Part shown: positions 37,069 to 45,681 of the stretch, one piece after another | Numbering within the stretch: the stretch's first letter is position 1 | How the letters are laid out: the number at the start of each line of letters is the position of its first letter | From: Chryseobacterium sp. JAH | GTDB lineage: Bacteria; Bacteroidota; Bacteroidia; Flavobacteriales; Weeksellaceae | Reading direction: 5' to 3' | NCBI RefSeq assembly: GCF_001507335.1 | Contig: NZ_LMAH01000002.1 | Coordinates: 434,001-498,000, forward strand | DNA: 64,000 bases | Made by a program: the position numbers and the translations under genes | The notes under the pieces: generated by a model | Told to the model about the DNA's origin: nothing | Database searches by the model: none | What the model saw: only the letters and a program-made list of their open reading frames with translations

Positions 37069-40000
37069 ATGAAAAAAACTGCAATTTCTATTGCTTTACT
37101 CGTCGCTATGGGATTACCTGTGCAAAATTATGCACAAACCCAGACTAAAATAGCTGTCACCAGTATTCAGTGGCAGGCTTCATTAATCAAAATACTCAAA
37201 AAATTAGAGAAATCTACCAAGACCAAATTCTTTTATTCTGCCTCCGATTTTAAAAATATTTGGTTGGATGAAAGCAAAATCAATTACTCATCATTACAGC
37301 AGAGTTTAAACTATCTGAAAAAAAGTGTTCCATTAGATTATCTGATCCAGAATAACACTGTAAGTCTTAGAAAATTAGCTTCTACAAATCCTTCTTTTGC
37401 TGAAAATGAATTAGAACCTAAAAAAGATACTTTAAACAATCAGGAAAAACAAATAGAAGAAGTTGTAGTGGTCGGTTACGGTACACAAAAGAAGTCTATT
37501 ATCACAGGTTCCGTTTCCGTTGTGAAAGGTTCAACAGCTGAAGGACAACCCGTACTTTCAGCCGGTAATTCGTTACAAGGTCTTGCATCAGGTGTTACAG
37601 TGACTACACAAACAGGTGCACCGGGAGGTGATGCAGGAAATATCAGAATCAGAGGGATCAACAGTTTTGGAGGTTCAGACAGCAATCCACTTGTGATTAT
37701 TGATGGTGTTGCAGGAAACATCAATGATGTTGATATGAACATGATCGAATCTATTTCTGTACTGAAAGATGCTGCTTCTGCTGCAATATACGGTTCCAGA
37801 GCAGCGGGTGGAGTTATTCTTGTTACTACAAAACGTGCTAAAGGAAACAAGCTGACTGCTCAGTACAGAATGTATACTGGATGGCAACGAGCTACTGCTA
37901 TACCAAAAGTCACTGATGGTCTTACTTACATGAAAGTATTCAACGATGCAAGCATGAATGACAATGGCACAAAGATCTACAGTGACGAAGCCATCAATGA
38001 TTTTAAAAATGATTACAATAAAAACCCAAGCAATTACGACTGGCAGAAAGCAATTCTTCAGGGAAGCGGTTTTTTGCAGGATCATTATCTTTCTTTATCC
38101 GCAAAATCCGGAATTATAAGTGTATCGCCTTCCTTTGGGTATTCAAAACAGGAAGGGATTATTAAAAATACCGATTTTACGAGATTTGTTTTCCGTAATA
38201 ATATGGATATCAACCCAAATGATCAGTGGAATATCAGACTAGATATGTCATTCTTAAACAAAGACAGAACACAGATTGCCGATGAAGGAACGGTCTGGAA
38301 TTATCTTGGCAGAATGCCCACCAATATTCCCATTTATTATGGCCAAAACTATTCTGATGGATGGGTAAAAATCAATCCGGTCGGTTATATCGAAAATGGT
38401 GGAAACCGTAAGCAGAATAATCTTGAGTTTATAGGAAATATGAATATTTCTTACAAACCTACCGATTGGTTAACATTAAAAGGTATGATAGCTCCACGTT
38501 ATCTTACGACCAACATTCATCTTTTCAGAAAAAGTGTGCCTACCTATTTTGAAGACGGAACTGAAGCAGGTTCTGCAAACACTTTTACTGAACTTACAGA
38601 ATCTGCAAGACGTCAGTTTTACGGAACCTATCAGTTTCAGGCAGATGCAAAAAAAGAATTTGACAAGCACAGTTTTGAGCTTCTTGCCGGAGCTTCGAGA
38701 GAAACATATAACGAAAAAATATTATCCGGATACAGACGAGATTTTCTGTATGATAATTACGAAGTGATTGACGCCGGTGCAGATAATGAGACCAAAGATA
38801 ACGGAGGTGCAGAATATGAGTGGCTGTTAGTTTCTGCTTTTGGAAGATTCAATTATAATTACAATCAAAAATATCTGTTTGAAGCTAATGTGAGATATGA
38901 CGGTACATCAAGGTTCATCGGTAAAAACCGTTGGGCAGTTTTTCCATCATTTTCTGCTGGTTGGGTCGTTTCGAGAGAAAACTTTTTCGAAGGTTTGAGA
39001 GGAACGATCAGCCAATTGAAATTCAGAGGATCTTGGGGTAAATTAGGAAATCAGAATATCAGTTCTTCATATTATCCATTTTCAGAACCTTTAGCGTTGG
39101 GAAGTACTTCTATGAACGGAGTTGTATATCAAACAATCCAGCAGTTAATCATGTCTAATCCTGATCTGAAATGGGAAGAAACTACAATGTCAGGTCTTGG
39201 TGTCGATTTATCTCTGTGGAGAAAATTAGACCTTACTTTTGATATTTATAATAAAAAAACTGACGGAATTCTTTTACGATTAAATACTTCTCAACTTACA
39301 GGTTTAGAAGCACCCGTTCAAAATGCGGCAACGGTAAGCAACAAAGGTTGGGAGATCGGTGCACAGTACAATGAAAGATGGGGAGATTTTAAAATAAATA
39401 TTGGCTTTAATCTTTCTGATGTTAAAAACGAAATTGTTGACATGAAGGGTCAGTCTTCAGGAACACTTCTCCGTCAGCAGGTTGGTTCTTCGGTGAATTC
39501 TATTTATGGTTTTATCGCTGACGGACTTTATCAAAGTCAGGTAGAAATTGATGCAGGTCCTACACAATTCGGAACTTTAAAGCCTGGGGATATCAGATAT
39601 AAAGATATTGCCGGAGCCTTCGATTCAAACGGTAATCCCATTGGTGACGGAAAAATTACTGATGCTGACAGAACCATTATCGGAAGCACTGTTCCAAGAT
39701 ATACTTACGGGTTTAATATGGGTTTATTTTATAAAGGATTCAAATTATCTGCATTGATACAAGGTGTTGGAAAAGTTGACGGTTATCTGGATTCGCATTA
39801 TGTCATTCCTGCTGTCAACTCAAGTGCAGTGAAACCTTGGCAACTCGATTATTGGACCCCTGAAAATACCGATGCTGAATTCCCTCGTGTTTCCCTTACC
39901 TCTACAAATAATACACAGAACTCAACCAAGTGGATGAGAAGTGCAGCGTACATGCGCCTTAAAAATGTACAGGTCGGCTATGAACTACCTAAATCATTTA

Positions 40001-40194
40001 CGGATAACACATTTCTGCAAAGCATCTACCTCTATCTCAATGGACAGAACCTTCTGACGGTCACTGATTTTTATGAAGGCTATGACCCAGAGATCAATTA
40101 CAATCTAGGAAGTTCCGATGGTGTTGCGCTGGGAGGAGGAAATTATTATCCACAGGTAAAAACAATCTCTTTCGGTATTGATGTTAAATTTTAA
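37069..40194 (+). CDS. SusC/RagA-family TonB-linked receptor with N-terminal STN domain
   Basis: 1041 residues. Signal peptide ends near QNYAQ (23). An STN signalling domain follows (about 35-105: WQASLIKILKKLEKSTKTKFFYS), so the receptor can talk to the FecR protein. The CarboxypepD regulatory-like domain usually found before the plug is missing: a short linker leads directly to the conserved VVVVGYGTQKKSIITGSVSVV and the plug (SLQGLASGVTVTTQTGAPGGDAGNIRIRGINSF, VLKDAASAAIYGSRAAGGVILVTTK). The rest is a barrel ending in ISFGIDVKF. It imports an oligomeric substrate with the SusD lipoprotein. Confidence 0.95.
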   Translation: MKKTAISIALLVAMGLPVQNYAQTQTKIAVTSIQWQASLIKILKKLEKSTKTKFFYSASDFKNIWLDESKINYSSLQQSLNYLKKSVPLDYLIQNNTVSLRKLASTNPSFAENELEPKKDTLNNQEKQIEEVVVVGYGTQKKSIITGSVSVVKGSTAEGQPVLSAGNSLQGLASGVTVTTQTGAPGGDAGNIRIRGINSFGGSDSNPLVIIDGVAGNINDVDMNMIESISVLKDAASAAIYGSRAAGGVILVTTKRAKGNKLTAQYRMYTGWQRATAIPKVTDGLTYMKVFNDASMNDNGTKIYSDEAINDFKNDYNKNPSNYDWQKAILQGSGFLQDHYLSLSAKSGIISVSPSFGYSKQEGIIKNTDFTRFVFRNNMDINPNDQWNIRLDMSFLNKDRTQIADEGTVWNYLGRMPTNIPIYYGQNYSDGWVKINPVGYIENGGNRKQNNLEFIGNMNISYKPTDWLTLKGMIAPRYLTTNIHLFRKSVPTYFEDGTEAGSANTFTELTESARRQFYGTYQFQADAKKEFDKHSFELLAGASRETYNEKILSGYRRDFLYDNYEVIDAGADNETKDNGGAEYEWLLVSAFGRFNYNYNQKYLFEANVRYDGTSRFIGKNRWAVFPSFSAGWVVSRENFFEGLRGTISQLKFRGSWGKLGNQNISSSYYPFSEPLALGSTSMNGVVYQTIQQLIMSNPDLKWEETTMSGLGVDLSLWRKLDLTFDIYNKKTDGILLRLNTSQLTGLEAPVQNAATVSNKGWEIGAQYNERWGDFKINIGFNLSDVKNEIVDMKGQSSGTLLRQQVGSSVNSIYGFIADGLYQSQVEIDAGPTQFGTLKPGDIRYKDIAGAFDSNGNPIGDGKITDADRTIIGSTVPRYTYGFNMGLFYKGFKLSALIQGVGKVDGYLDSHYVIPAVNSSAVKPWQLDYWTPENTDAEFPRVSLTSTNNTQNSTKWMRSAAYMRLKNVQVGYELPKSFTDNTFLQSIYLYLNGQNLLTVTDFYEGYDPEINYNLGSSDGVALGGGNYYPQVKTISFGIDVKF

Positions 40195-40204
40195 TGATAA
40201 AAAA

Positions 40205-41938
40205 ATGAAAAACTTTTTGAAAATATCTCTTCTCGCTATAATCACTTCGTGCTCAAGTGCCGATATGGATTTAGAACCACTTAACGGACCAACCTCCGGA
40301 ACTTTCCCAGCCTCCTATGATGAAGGAAAAATGGGACTTTTTGCAGCATATAGAAATTTAAGTACTATTGATGCTGCGAGTACTCCGATTTGGCATGTGA
40401 TGGATAATATTACCGACATAGGGTATGCAAGACCGGGAACCAATTACACTTCACCGATCACAAGTTCTATTACTACTACCAATGCATTAACCATAAAACC
40501 TTGGGAAATTCATTACAAAACCATTGCAAGATGTCACGCAGTTCTTGATAAATTGGAGGGAATTCCGGGACTAACCACTGCACAAAAAGCAGAGCTTGGA
40601 TCGGAACTGAGATTTATCCGTGCTTACGCCTATTCTCAACTGATCGAACTCTACGGTGATGTCCCATTAATAAAATCAGCAGTTACCCTAAACAATGCTA
40701 ATGTGGCAAGAACTCCTGTTGCAGAAATTCAGCAGTTTATCATTGCAGAACTTGGAGCTGTAGCACCTCAACTTCCGATATCACAATCACAGTTTGGAAA
40801 TGTACGCGCTTCCAGAATCGCAGCTTTAATGCTAAAAGCCAGAGTTGAACTTTATTCTCAGCAATACGCAGCGGCGACGGTTACTTCAAAACAGGCTTTA
40901 GACGCCTCAGCAGGTGTTTACAGTTTGACACCCTTCAATGCTTCAGTAAATTATGTTGGTAAAGATCATACCGTTGGTGAGCCTGATCCAAGTAATATTT
41001 TTGGTCATAATGGTTTTTCATCCAGTAAAGAATGGATTTGGGTAGCTGAATTCAACATGAATGTTCCAGGATATCTTCACAATCAGCAATACTATGCAGC
41101 CTCTCGTTTGGGTAAAGGAGTTTGCTATTGGGGACCCACCCAAAATCTTATCGATTCTTATGAAATGACAGATGGTCTTTCTATTCTAGATTCCCCTCTT
41201 TATGATAATGCAAATCCATTTAAAAACAGGGATCCACGCTTGGATATGTATGCAGTTCGTCCTCATTCCAGATATTTAGGATACCAATTTGAGCCGAATT
41301 CATCTTTCGCAAAAGTAAATAACTATTGGTCAGCCGGAGCACCAACTCAGGTTACAAATGCCGATGCAATCAATGCTTATCGTTCTTTCAGTGGTTATCT
41401 TTGGAGAAAAGTGGTGGATATTGCTGATTTTAATTCTACGTCAGTAAGTGGAAATTCAGATTTAAATGTCGGAATTTTCAGATTATCTGAATTAATGCTG
41501 ATTCATGCGGAAGCAAAAATTGAGTCAAATCAGTTGGATAATTCTGTTTATGACATGATTAACCAGATCAGAACTCGCGCAAAAATGCCTGCTCTACAAA
41601 CAGGAATGTCACAAGCAGAATTGAGAAAAGCACTTCGCTACGAAAGAAAAGTGGAATTGGCCAATGACGGACTAAGATGGTATGACATCCGACGTTGGGG
41701 AATTGCAAGTAAAGTGATGAACGGATATTTATATCTGAACCGTAACGCAAACAACTGGAACAAATCTGTGCTTACAGGCTTTGATGAAAGTGCAAACCCA
41801 ATCTATAATCATTCACAGGCTTCAGCAGCTTTTTCAACTCAACAGGTGGTTTACACCATCAATAAAGATGAATTTTGGCCGATACCGCAGTCTGAAATGG
41901 ATGCAAACCCTCTGTTGAAACAAAATCCCGGATATTAA
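40205..41938 (+). CDS. SusD/RagB-family outer membrane lipoprotein
   Basis: 577 residues from the ATG at 40205. A lipoprotein signal ends at C16 (MKNFLKISLLAIITSC). The SusD fold shows in AELGSELRFIRAYAYSQLIELYGDVPLI, in the tetratricopeptide-like helices, and in the end YTINKDEFWPIPQSEMDANPLLKQNPGY. It caps the SusC barrel and binds substrate on the cell surface. It starts 10 nt past the SusC stop; a longer frame overlapping susC is not preferred. Substrate unknown. Confidence 0.95.
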   Translation: MKNFLKISLLAIITSCSSADMDLEPLNGPTSGTFPASYDEGKMGLFAAYRNLSTIDAASTPIWHVMDNITDIGYARPGTNYTSPITSSITTTNALTIKPWEIHYKTIARCHAVLDKLEGIPGLTTAQKAELGSELRFIRAYAYSQLIELYGDVPLIKSAVTLNNANVARTPVAEIQQFIIAELGAVAPQLPISQSQFGNVRASRIAALMLKARVELYSQQYAAATVTSKQALDASAGVYSLTPFNASVNYVGKDHTVGEPDPSNIFGHNGFSSSKEWIWVAEFNMNVPGYLHNQQYYAASRLGKGVCYWGPTQNLIDSYEMTDGLSILDSPLYDNANPFKNRDPRLDMYAVRPHSRYLGYQFEPNSSFAKVNNYWSAGAPTQVTNADAINAYRSFSGYLWRKVVDIADFNSTSVSGNSDLNVGIFRLSELMLIHAEAKIESNQLDNSVYDMINQIRTRAKMPALQTGMSQAELRKALRYERKVELANDGLRWYDIRRWGIASKVMNGYLYLNRNANNWNKSVLTGFDESANPIYNHSQASAAFSTQQVVYTINKDEFWPIPQSEMDANPLLKQNPGY

Positions 41939-41949
41939 TTTTAAAAATT

Positions 41950-43053
41950 ATGAAGAAGAATATATCGATACTGGTATTACTGCTTTCTGCAGTAGTTTTC
42001 GGACAGGAAAAATCTCAGGCTCCAAAATTAGACGATAAAAAATCGTGGAGTATTATCCTCATTCCGGATACCCAAAACTATGTAAAATGGAACAGAAATC
42101 AACCGGTTTTGGATCTGATGGTACGGTGGATTGAAGATAATATTTCTCCCTTAAATATTAAAATGGTTTGCCAAGTTGGCGATCTGGTGGAACACAACAA
42201 TATTCTGAATCAGGGATATGACGGAGACCAAAGTGCCGATGACCAATGGAAATCGGTACAGTCGATCCTGGGAAGACTTAATGGAAAAGTTCCTTATGTA
42301 GCCGCAACAGGAAATCATGATTTCAGTATTAATGAGGACGGAAGGAGATTTTCTCGTTATAATGAGTTTTTTCCTTCTAATTTTAATTATTTAAATCAGA
42401 AACATTTAGCTCAGAACTTTTATAATGATGCGGGAGCTCCAAGCATGGAAAACTCAGTTTTGGAATTGAAAGGATTAAATGGCCAGGACTATTTATTTCT
42501 AAGTCTTGAATTTGCCCCGAGAAACAAAGTGCTGGAATGGGCTAAAAAAGTATTGGATATGACTCAATACAAAAACCATAAATCGATTTTAATTACGCAT
42601 GCCTTTTTAAATGATAAAGACAAGAGAACAGATAAAGCTAATTCATGGTTCATGTACGAGCCTTTCCTGATAAACAATGTTCCGCAAAAGTCTAAAACTA
42701 TCGTGCTTCCGGAATCAAATAACGGAGAACAGATCTGGAAAAAACTCATAGAGCCTTCCCAAAATCTCCAGTTGGTATTAAGCGGCCATATCTCTGGTGA
42801 GGGTTTCCGCGTTGACTCTAATAGTTATGGTAAAAACGTAAATCAGATGCTTTTTGATATGCAGAGTGAAGGAGGCGGCCATCGTGATGGGAATGGTGGT
42901 GACGGTTGGCTCAGAATTATCGAGTTTTACCCAGATAATAAAACGGTAAAAGTGAAAACATACTCTCCTCTTTTTGGAATCTCACCAACTACTCAAAAAA
43001 ACGCATATAAAAAAGATTCTAGAAATGAATTTATTTTCAAACTTTCAGAATAA
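41950..43053 (+). CDS. Secreted calcineurin-like metallophosphoesterase
   Basis: 367 residues. Signal peptide ends near AVVFGQ. Metallophosphoesterase motifs: IPDTQNYV (D-x-Q variant of the DxH motif), GDLVEHNN (GDxx), GNHDF (GNHD), ITHAFLND and a late SGHISGEG (GHx). The DxQ replacement in the first motif is common in secreted members of this family. It starts 11 nt after susD and ends before a terminator, so it belongs to the operon. It may release phosphate from the imported or surface-bound substrate; the actual substrate is unknown. Confidence 0.88.
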   Translation: MKKNISILVLLLSAVVFGQEKSQAPKLDDKKSWSIILIPDTQNYVKWNRNQPVLDLMVRWIEDNISPLNIKMVCQVGDLVEHNNILNQGYDGDQSADDQWKSVQSILGRLNGKVPYVAATGNHDFSINEDGRRFSRYNEFFPSNFNYLNQKHLAQNFYNDAGAPSMENSVLELKGLNGQDYLFLSLEFAPRNKVLEWAKKVLDMTQYKNHKSILITHAFLNDKDKRTDKANSWFMYEPFLINNVPQKSKTIVLPESNNGEQIWKKLIEPSQNLQLVLSGHISGEGFRVDSNSYGKNVNQMLFDMQSEGGGHRDGNGGDGWLRIIEFYPDNKTVKVKTYSPLFGISPTTQKNAYKKDSRNEFIFKLSE

Positions 43054-43107
43054 AATTAAACAAAACAAAACGGGAATCATATCAAAACAATAAATTCAGT
43101 TTTCACG

Positions 43108-43138
43108 AAAATCCCCGAAACTTCTGTTGGGGGATTTT
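43108..43138 (+). terminator. Terminator of the SusCD operon
   Basis: Stem AAAATCCCC / GGGGATTTT with 13-nt loop, then TTATCTTTT on the plus strand. Confidence 0.85.
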
Positions 43139-43404
43139 TATCTTTTACCTTAAAAATTATATTTTAAGCTGCAAGCATTTAATCATAATTAAGGAATAGG
43201 ATTTTTCCAAAAATACTGATGTAAAATATGAATATAGTCACTAGGATAAAACAGGAAGTGTTTTAATGATTTTTAAACCCGTAATATTTGGAATTTAATG
43301 AAAGGCAGAGAAAAGATTTCTAAGGATATGATACAGAAGAATATAGAAATTCTGATTATTTTTGAAGAGTGAAAAACTATTTGAGAATATTTTAACTCTT
43401 AGTT
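43139..43404. other. Spacer after the SusCD operon
   Basis: AT-rich, no gene or hairpin seen. Confidence 0.45.
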
Positions 43405-43755
43405 TTATTTTTCATTTATGATTTTCTTAAGCTTAGGAAAACCATCCTTATCTGTAAAATAGTCAATCATTTTTATATCTAAAAAATCCGTTATGACATC
43501 GATATGTAGCTGAACCATCCAAACAAGAGAAGAACAATTCTGCGAATGAAACTCTTCAATGCCATTCCAAACTTTTAAGAAGGTCAGCTGAACAATCTCC
43601 TCAGCATATTCAACGCACTCAACAGATTTTAACGCTATGCCATAAAGTATACCGCAATACTGATTATAAAGATTGTTATAAGCATCTCTATCTTTTTTCG
43701 CAACTATTGAAAATAAATTTTCATGTGATATTTGGTGTTGATTTTTTTTTGCCAT
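43405..43755 (-). CDS. Sigma-70 region-2-only protein
   Basis: 116 residues from the ATG at 43755 (a GTG one codon earlier is also possible). It opens like an ECF sigma factor: ENLFSIVAKKDRDAYNNLYNQYCGILYGIALKSVECVEYAEEIVQLTFLKVWN, a clear region 2. It then runs to a short tail without any region 4 helix-turn-helix. It cannot act as a normal sigma factor by itself. It may be a truncated remnant, a region-2 decoy, or work with another protein. No upstream or downstream sigma-4 fragment is seen in any frame nearby. Confidence 0.65.
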   Translation of the reverse strand: MAKKNQHQISHENLFSIVAKKDRDAYNNLYNQYCGILYGIALKSVECVEYAEEIVQLTFLKVWNGIEEFHSQNCSSLVWMVQLHIDVITDFLDIKMIDYFTDKDGFPKLKKIINEK

Positions 43756-44334
43756 CACTCAAGTCTTTTTTAAATAATATATGGTCTTTATTAAAAAAAA
43801 CACTGACAATAAAAATCTGTAATAAAAATCTTTCCCATATGAATTAAATATTTTGATCTCTACTATTTTTGAGAAAATTATGAACATTTTCCAATAAACA
43901 AATAGTATGCTATAAATAACAAATATCGTTCTCGAAGTTTAAAATAATCACACGAACATTTGATTGATATTGAATTTCGTTTCATAAAACAATGTAAAAA
44001 TGATAACTTTGTTTGGTTTGGGCCAACAATAATTAATCTCTTTTTGAATCATTTAACAACTATCTCTAAACTTTAGGTACTGTAGCAATTCTAGGAATAC
44101 TTAGCCAATCAGTGAGTTGATATTTTTTTGATGAGACACTCCATTTACCTGTTGAAAATGTATGGGATAAGGGCCAAATTTATATAACTCAAAGCAGTTA
44201 TGTTATTTTGGAAAATGATGATTCAGGCAATAATTTGTAAAGCAATAATTTACAAAAGAACTTAGAAGTACTATTTATTTCAGATAAGTTTAAAAAATAA
44301 ATTCTTTGGTTCTAAAGTTGCATCATAAAAAAGT
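43756..44334. other. Spacer with short imperfect direct repeat
   Basis: About 580 nt between divergent genes. It includes two adjacent near-copies of GCAATAATTTGTAAA (about 44229-44259). No gene was recognised. Confidence 0.5.
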
Positions 44335-44706
44335 ATGAGAACAATATTTATGGTCGAAGATGATCAGGCAATCAGAGAAATATTGGAAATTTTTCTAATT
44401 TCAGAAAATTATATTGTAAAGTCTTTCGGCACAGTACGAGAATTTTTATCAAGAGACCTTTCGATAAATCCTGATTTGTATTTGTTGGACGTGATGCTTC
44501 CTGACGGTTCTGGGATTGAACTCTGCGAACAAATTAAGAATGATGATCTTCAAGTACACATTCCTGTAATGATTATGAGCGCTCACGCTCAGCTTTACCA
44601 AATGAGCAATTGCTGTGCTCCAGATGATTTTGTCACTAAGCCGTTTGATATCGACAACTTACTTCTAAGGATAAAAAAGGTGATAGGAGAAGACTCACTA
44701 ATTTAA
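44335..44706 (+). CDS. Single-domain response regulator receiver protein
   Basis: 123 residues; only a receiver domain: acidic pair E8/D9-D10, phospho-acceptor D52 (LYLLDVMLPDGSG), S82 and K102 (VTKPFDIDN). No DNA-binding or output domain, and no histidine kinase gene nearby. Such proteins act by protein contacts or in phosphorelays. A stand-alone gene. The cognate kinase is unknown. Confidence 0.9.
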   Translation: MRTIFMVEDDQAIREILEIFLISENYIVKSFGTVREFLSRDLSINPDLYLLDVMLPDGSGIELCEQIKNDDLQVHIPVMIMSAHAQLYQMSNCCAPDDFVTKPFDIDNLLLRIKKVIGEDSLI

Positions 44707-44801
44707 TGAGTATATCAAAACTGCTGACTAAACGTGTTCATCGTATATGAAACGTAATTTGTAATTTTGGTTGTTATCTAAAAACATCACGAAATTGACT
44801 T

Positions 44802-45410
44802 ATGACAGACGAAATTAAAATATTAGTCGAATTTGCAGAAGGAGTGTTATCCGGTAAAGACTTCGAGCAGGAAATTTACAGCAACAAAAAATTAGAAATT
44901 TTACTTTCAAATGAAAAAATCGATTGGTCGGGAACTTATCTTGATCAATCCAGTCTTTTTCTTTTTTTAGCAGAACAAAATTATAGTAACGCGGAAGGAC
45001 TTCTAAATGCACAAGGAGCATTAAAATTGTTTTTACAAAAAATGAATATTGAGGTCAGTTCGACAGATAGATATTCCGAAGACTATGCTCTATTAATTTC
45101 TGGAACTCCAAAATACCTTGACATCGACCCAGAATTTTTTGAAAAATTTATTTTACCTACTGATCAATCTTTATCCAAAACAGACAAAAAACAAATCATC
45201 AAGAAAACTGTTGAGCAACTTTTCAAATATCAGACAAAACCGCCAAAATGGATACAGAATCCGGAATGGTTAATCAAAAATAACAAACCATTGTATTTTT
45301 TAGGACAGATTGATATTAAAAACAGTAATTTTTTCCATGACGATGGAGGTGTTTATCTGTTTATTGATACTGAAACAGGAAATATAGAAACCGTGAAACA
45401 ATTTTATTAA
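44802..45410 (+). CDS. Uncharacterised 202-residue protein
   Basis: A soluble, acidic protein, no signal peptide. The N-terminal 100 residues are mostly helical (VEFAEGVLSGKDFEQEIYSN, SNAEGLLNAQGALKLFLQKMNI). The C-terminal 50 residues (PPKWIQNPEWLIKNNKPLYFLGQIDIKNS, FFHDDGGVYLFIDTETGNIETVKQFY) resemble the ends of some SUKH/DUF1963-like immunity proteins, which share 'PL.FLGQID' and 'yLF.D..tG' phrases. This similarity is by eye only. No toxin gene adjoins it. Function unknown. Confidence 0.55.
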   Translation: MTDEIKILVEFAEGVLSGKDFEQEIYSNKKLEILLSNEKIDWSGTYLDQSSLFLFLAEQNYSNAEGLLNAQGALKLFLQKMNIEVSSTDRYSEDYALLISGTPKYLDIDPEFFEKFILPTDQSLSKTDKKQIIKKTVEQLFKYQTKPPKWIQNPEWLIKNNKPLYFLGQIDIKNSNFFHDDGGVYLFIDTETGNIETVKQFY

Positions 45411-45607
45411 ATCGCCTATCATCAACCTAGGTCAGATGGATAAAATCCAAATCCGTGTCTTAATAATCTAAACAAAACATGAAATTACCAAACAGTTATA
45501 CACTCAAAAAAGTTGTAATCTATATTAGAAGCAACTTTTGCGACAGCAATCCGTCTCAATAGTTTTGAATTCCTAAAAGCATTGAGGGCAGATCAACCAT
45601 TAAAGCA

Positions 45608-45640
45608 AAACAACGCCAATAGATTTTTGTGGCGTTGTTT
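45608..45640. terminator. Hairpin terminator between convergent genes
   Basis: Perfect 11-bp stem AAACAACGCCA / TGGCGTTGTTT with 11-nt loop, 41 nt past the stop of the minus-strand phosphodiesterase. Confidence 0.82.
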
Positions 45641-45681
45641 GTTATCATTAGATGATAGTATTTTAAAAACTCAAACTCTAT

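Noticed and set aside
37476..38085. Long antisense frames opposite the SusC plug
   Set aside because: They are shadows of the strongly supported susC gene and show no independent features.
44229..44259. Adjacent 15-bp near-repeats GCAATAATTTGTAAA
   Set aside because: Only two imperfect copies in AT-rich sequence; no partner elements and no gene context.
45479..45562. Short frame starting MKLPNSYTLKKVV
   Set aside because: 27 codons only, no family features or clear start signal; maybe a remnant, but not supportable.
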